Positions 62,263 to 64,000 of a DNA stretch of 64,000 nt are shown in pieces. The notes under the pieces are model-generated. The model searched no databases and was not told the DNA's origin. It worked only from the letters and a program-made list of their open reading frames with translations. Made by a program: the position numbers and the translations under genes. Source of the DNA: Bacillota bacterium (lineage in GTDB: Bacteria; Bacillota; Clostridia; DSM-8532); NCBI GenBank assembly GCA_023411795.1, contig JAEYOK010000035.1:62001-126000 (forward strand), written 5' to 3'. Within the stretch, counting starts at the first letter, position 1. Each line of letters starts with the position of its first letter.

Positions 62263-62981
62263 ACATTATAAAGCAGGGTATAGACTAATGGAATGAAAAT
62301 TGCCGGAAGCATATTACCAACCTTGAATTTCTTGAGCTCCAGCATGCTAAAGCCTATTGCCAATATGAGTACGCTGCCCACCAAAGACATCTGAGATACT
62401 ACTATATCACTCAAAAGAGGCTTTAAAACTCCGGCTAATATAGTTATTGCACCCTGATAAGCTAATACCGGCAAGGCTGAAAAAATGACGCCTATGCCTA
62501 AGGTAGCTGAAAAAACAATTGCACTGATGCCGTCCAGCATTGCTTTGGCGAATAGAATATCTGTTTTTCCATAAAGGCCGTCTTCCAATGAGCCTACTAT
62601 GGCCATAGCTCCTACGCAATATACCAGGCTTGCTGTCACAAAGCCTTTTGCAAAGCCTGACTCATTACGTGCAAATCTGTTTTGAAACCAGATTCCTAAC
62701 CTGTCAAGCCCTTCCTCTATTTTTATAGCTTCTCCTAGCAGACTACCAATGACTAAGCTTAATATCATTCCTGTTATGTAGTTTCTGTCGAGCTTTCCCT
62801 GGTCAGTAACCGTGTATAATCCCTGAAGAGCTCCAGATATCCCCACGATAACTACTGAAAGACCGATCGCCTGCATTATAGTTGTCTTAAATCTTTCGGG
62901 AATGCCCTTTTTTAAAATAACTCCAAGAGCTCCGCCAATAATTATTGCTATGATGTTCACTATAGTTCCTAAGCCAATCAT
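62253..62981 (-). CDS. DUF554 membrane protein (YdfK/YqgA-like)
   Basis: 242 residues with six or seven membrane helices. The opening GLGTIVNIIAIIIGGALGVIL and the GNYITGMILSLVIGSLLGE-like block (here DRNYITGMILSLVIGSLLGE, about 73-92) are typical of DUF554. The family's function is unknown. It lies between mutS2 and the potassium block, 25 bases after mutS2's direction of transcription begins, with its own ribosome binding site. Confidence 0.88.
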   Translation of the reverse strand: MIGLGTIVNIIAIIIGGALGVILKKGIPERFKTTIMQAIGLSVVIVGISGALQGLYTVTDQGKLDRNYITGMILSLVIGSLLGEAIKIEEGLDRLGIWFQNRFARNESGFAKGFVTASLVYCVGAMAIVGSLEDGLYGKTDILFAKAMLDGISAIVFSATLGIGVIFSALPVLAYQGAITILAGVLKPLLSDIVVSQMSLVGSVLILAIGFSMLELKKFKVGNMLPAIFIPLVYTLLYNVLR

Positions 62982-63006
62982 TTTCTTATGCTCCGTCCCT
63001 CAGTTT

Positions 63007-64000
63007 TTACTTTAGTTCGACTATTGTGACGCCGGTTTCGCCTTCACCGTAATTACCAAGTCTATATGTCTCAACATGGGAATGATTGCGAAAATGAGTA
63101 TGAATAGCCTTTCTCAGTGTGCCGGTCCCCTTACCGTGGATTATAGTAACTTCATGCAGTCCGGAAACAACAGCATCATCAATGTATTTGTCAACCTTGT
63201 CCAAAGCTTCTTCAACGTTTAATCCTCTTAAATCCAATTCAAGCTTTATGTCTGATGAGGCTTTAACACCTTTGACCCTAGTCCTGTGCATTTTTTCTAT
63301 GGACTCCTTCTGCTCATTTACACGTTTTAACTGATTTATATTTACTTTAACCTTCATGATACCTGCTTGTACCATAACCTGCCCATCTGAATCAGGAGCC
63401 TCCAGTACCGTTGCTTTTTGGTTGAGATTAAGCATTATTACGCTCTCCCCCGGCTTTAAGTCTTCAGGTGCATCAAAATTCTCGTGTACCTCATAAGATT
63501 CAACGAAATTCCCTTCCATATTATCAAGACGGCGGATTCCTGTTCTGGCTTCCTGTAATGCCTTTTCATTAATTGCTGTTGATCCTTTTACAAGCTCTTT
63601 CAGGCTTTCCAACAATTCCTCTGCTTCATATCGAGCGTTCAGAATAATTGCTCTGGCATCTTCTTTTGCTTTGGCTATAATACTACTCTTCTCTTTTGAA
63701 ATACGATCTTTTTCCTTTTGCGCTTCGGCCTTAAGGCTTTCTATTTCAGTCTTAAGAATCTGAACGGCATCCTTTTCCTTTTCGGCTTGGGTTCTGTTCC
63801 TTTCAATATCTGATAGTACATCCTCAAATTGCAAATTATCCTGGGTCAGATAATCCTTGGCTTTTTGAATAATATATGTGTCCAGTCCAAGCTTTTGAGA
63901 TATTGCAAAAGCGTTACTCTTGCCCGGTATACCAACAAGAAGTCTATAAGTTGGACGAAGTGTCTCCACATCAAACTCACAGCATGCATTTTGGACATTA
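63007..64000 (-). CDS. mutS2: MutS2 (C-terminal part; N-terminus beyond right edge)
   Basis: About 331 codons are visible and the frame is open to base 64000, so the N-terminal part is missing from the window. The visible region begins just after the ATPase core (FDVETLRPTYRLLVGIPGKS is conserved downstream of it), continues through a long coiled coil rich in Lys and Glu (about 60-150 of the visible part) and a KOW-like segment, and ends with the Smr nuclease domain: KLELDLRGLNVEEALDKVDK and VTIIHGKGTGTLRKAI. MutS2 acts in suppression of recombination and rescue of collided ribosomes. It ends 26 bases before DUF554. Confidence 0.95.
   Translation of the reverse strand, partial: NVQNACCEFDVETLRPTYRLLVGIPGKSNAFAISQKLGLDTYIIQKAKDYLTQDNLQFEDVLSDIERNRTQAEKEKDAVQILKTEIESLKAEAQKEKDRISKEKSSIIAKAKEDARAIILNARYEAEELLESLKELVKGSTAINEKALQEARTGIRRLDNMEGNFVESYEVHENFDAPEDLKPGESVIMLNLNQKATVLEAPDSDGQVMVQAGIMKVKVNINQLKRVNEQKESIEKMHRTRVKGVKASSDIKLELDLRGLNVEEALDKVDKYIDDAVVSGLHEVTIIHGKGTGTLRKAIHTHFRNHSHVETYRLGNYGEGETGVTIVELK

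Noticed and set aside
1..64000. tRNA or rRNA genes and insertion sequences
   Set aside because: No tRNA-like sequence, rRNA segment or transposase frame could be identified in the intergenic spaces.

Overview
The window comes from an AT-rich, Gram-positive, endospore-forming anaerobe of the class Clostridia. The evidence is a complete gerA-type germinant receptor operon, the SCIFF peptide with its radical SAM maturase (a marker of Clostridia), ferredoxin-linked indolepyruvate oxidoreductase, many 4Fe-4S proteins, and strong AGGAGG-type ribosome binding sites. Two family 3 cellulose-binding modules and two C-terminal cohesin-like domains suggest a cellulolytic, cellulosome-related clostridium. 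The species cannot be named from the window.

Layout. (a) 1-11,864, minus: an operon of exported proteins, in transcription order a CBM3x2-FN3x8 protein, a 1297-residue FN3 protein, two small exported proteins that share a repeat, and an RHS/YD-repeat protein that runs off the left edge. Upstream lie a 14-bp direct repeat with 21-bp period and a terminator. (b) 12,170-16,860: a holin-like protein, an MFS transporter, a YlxP-like protein, an RluD-type pseudouridine synthase, and phenylacetate-CoA ligase behind a T-box riboswitch whose specifier reads as UUC (Phe). (c) 17,129-20,068: a long structured leader, a double P-II-like protein and a DUF1538-P-II fusion membrane protein. (d) 20,070-26,605: permuted-papain amidase, LCP protein, ferredoxin and the gerA-B-C operon, with an unlisted 54-codon two-TM gene overlapping gerC. 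(e) 26,726-38,620: a heterodimeric ABC exporter, ABC-F, DUF2207, a polytopic membrane protein, a split purine end-pathway (archaeal-type PurO plus stand-alone AICAR formyltransferase) and a DJ-1/PfpI protein. (f) 38,985-45,354: the rpmG-secE-nusG-rplKAJL operon with an L10 leader, attenuator and an unexpected 35-bp tandem repeat, then secDF. (g) 45,507-50,492: scfA-scfB with a candidate micro-ORF between them, a membrane RCK-like/RyR protein, an acetyltransferase and an Fe-S protein. (h) 50,600-57,313: ABC-F, aminotransferase, exported protein and iorAB. (i) 57,521-62,177: a potassium block (membrane RCK fragment, KtrB, KtrA, facing KdpE and a short KdpD), bracketed by near-identical 37-bp direct repeats. 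(j) DUF554 and the C-terminal part of MutS2.

How the genes fit together. iorAB and T-box-controlled paaK together would interconvert aryl pyruvates, aryl-acetyl-CoA and aryl acetates with ATP formation or use; the Phe specifier points to phenylalanine-derived phenylacetate. Potassium physiology recurs: Ktr, KdpDE, and RCK-like folds in two further proteins. The most promising material for something undescribed is the exported CBM3/FN3/RHS operon, the P-II/DUF1538 locus with its switch-like leader, the membrane RCK-RyR protein, and the small ORF between scfA and scfB.
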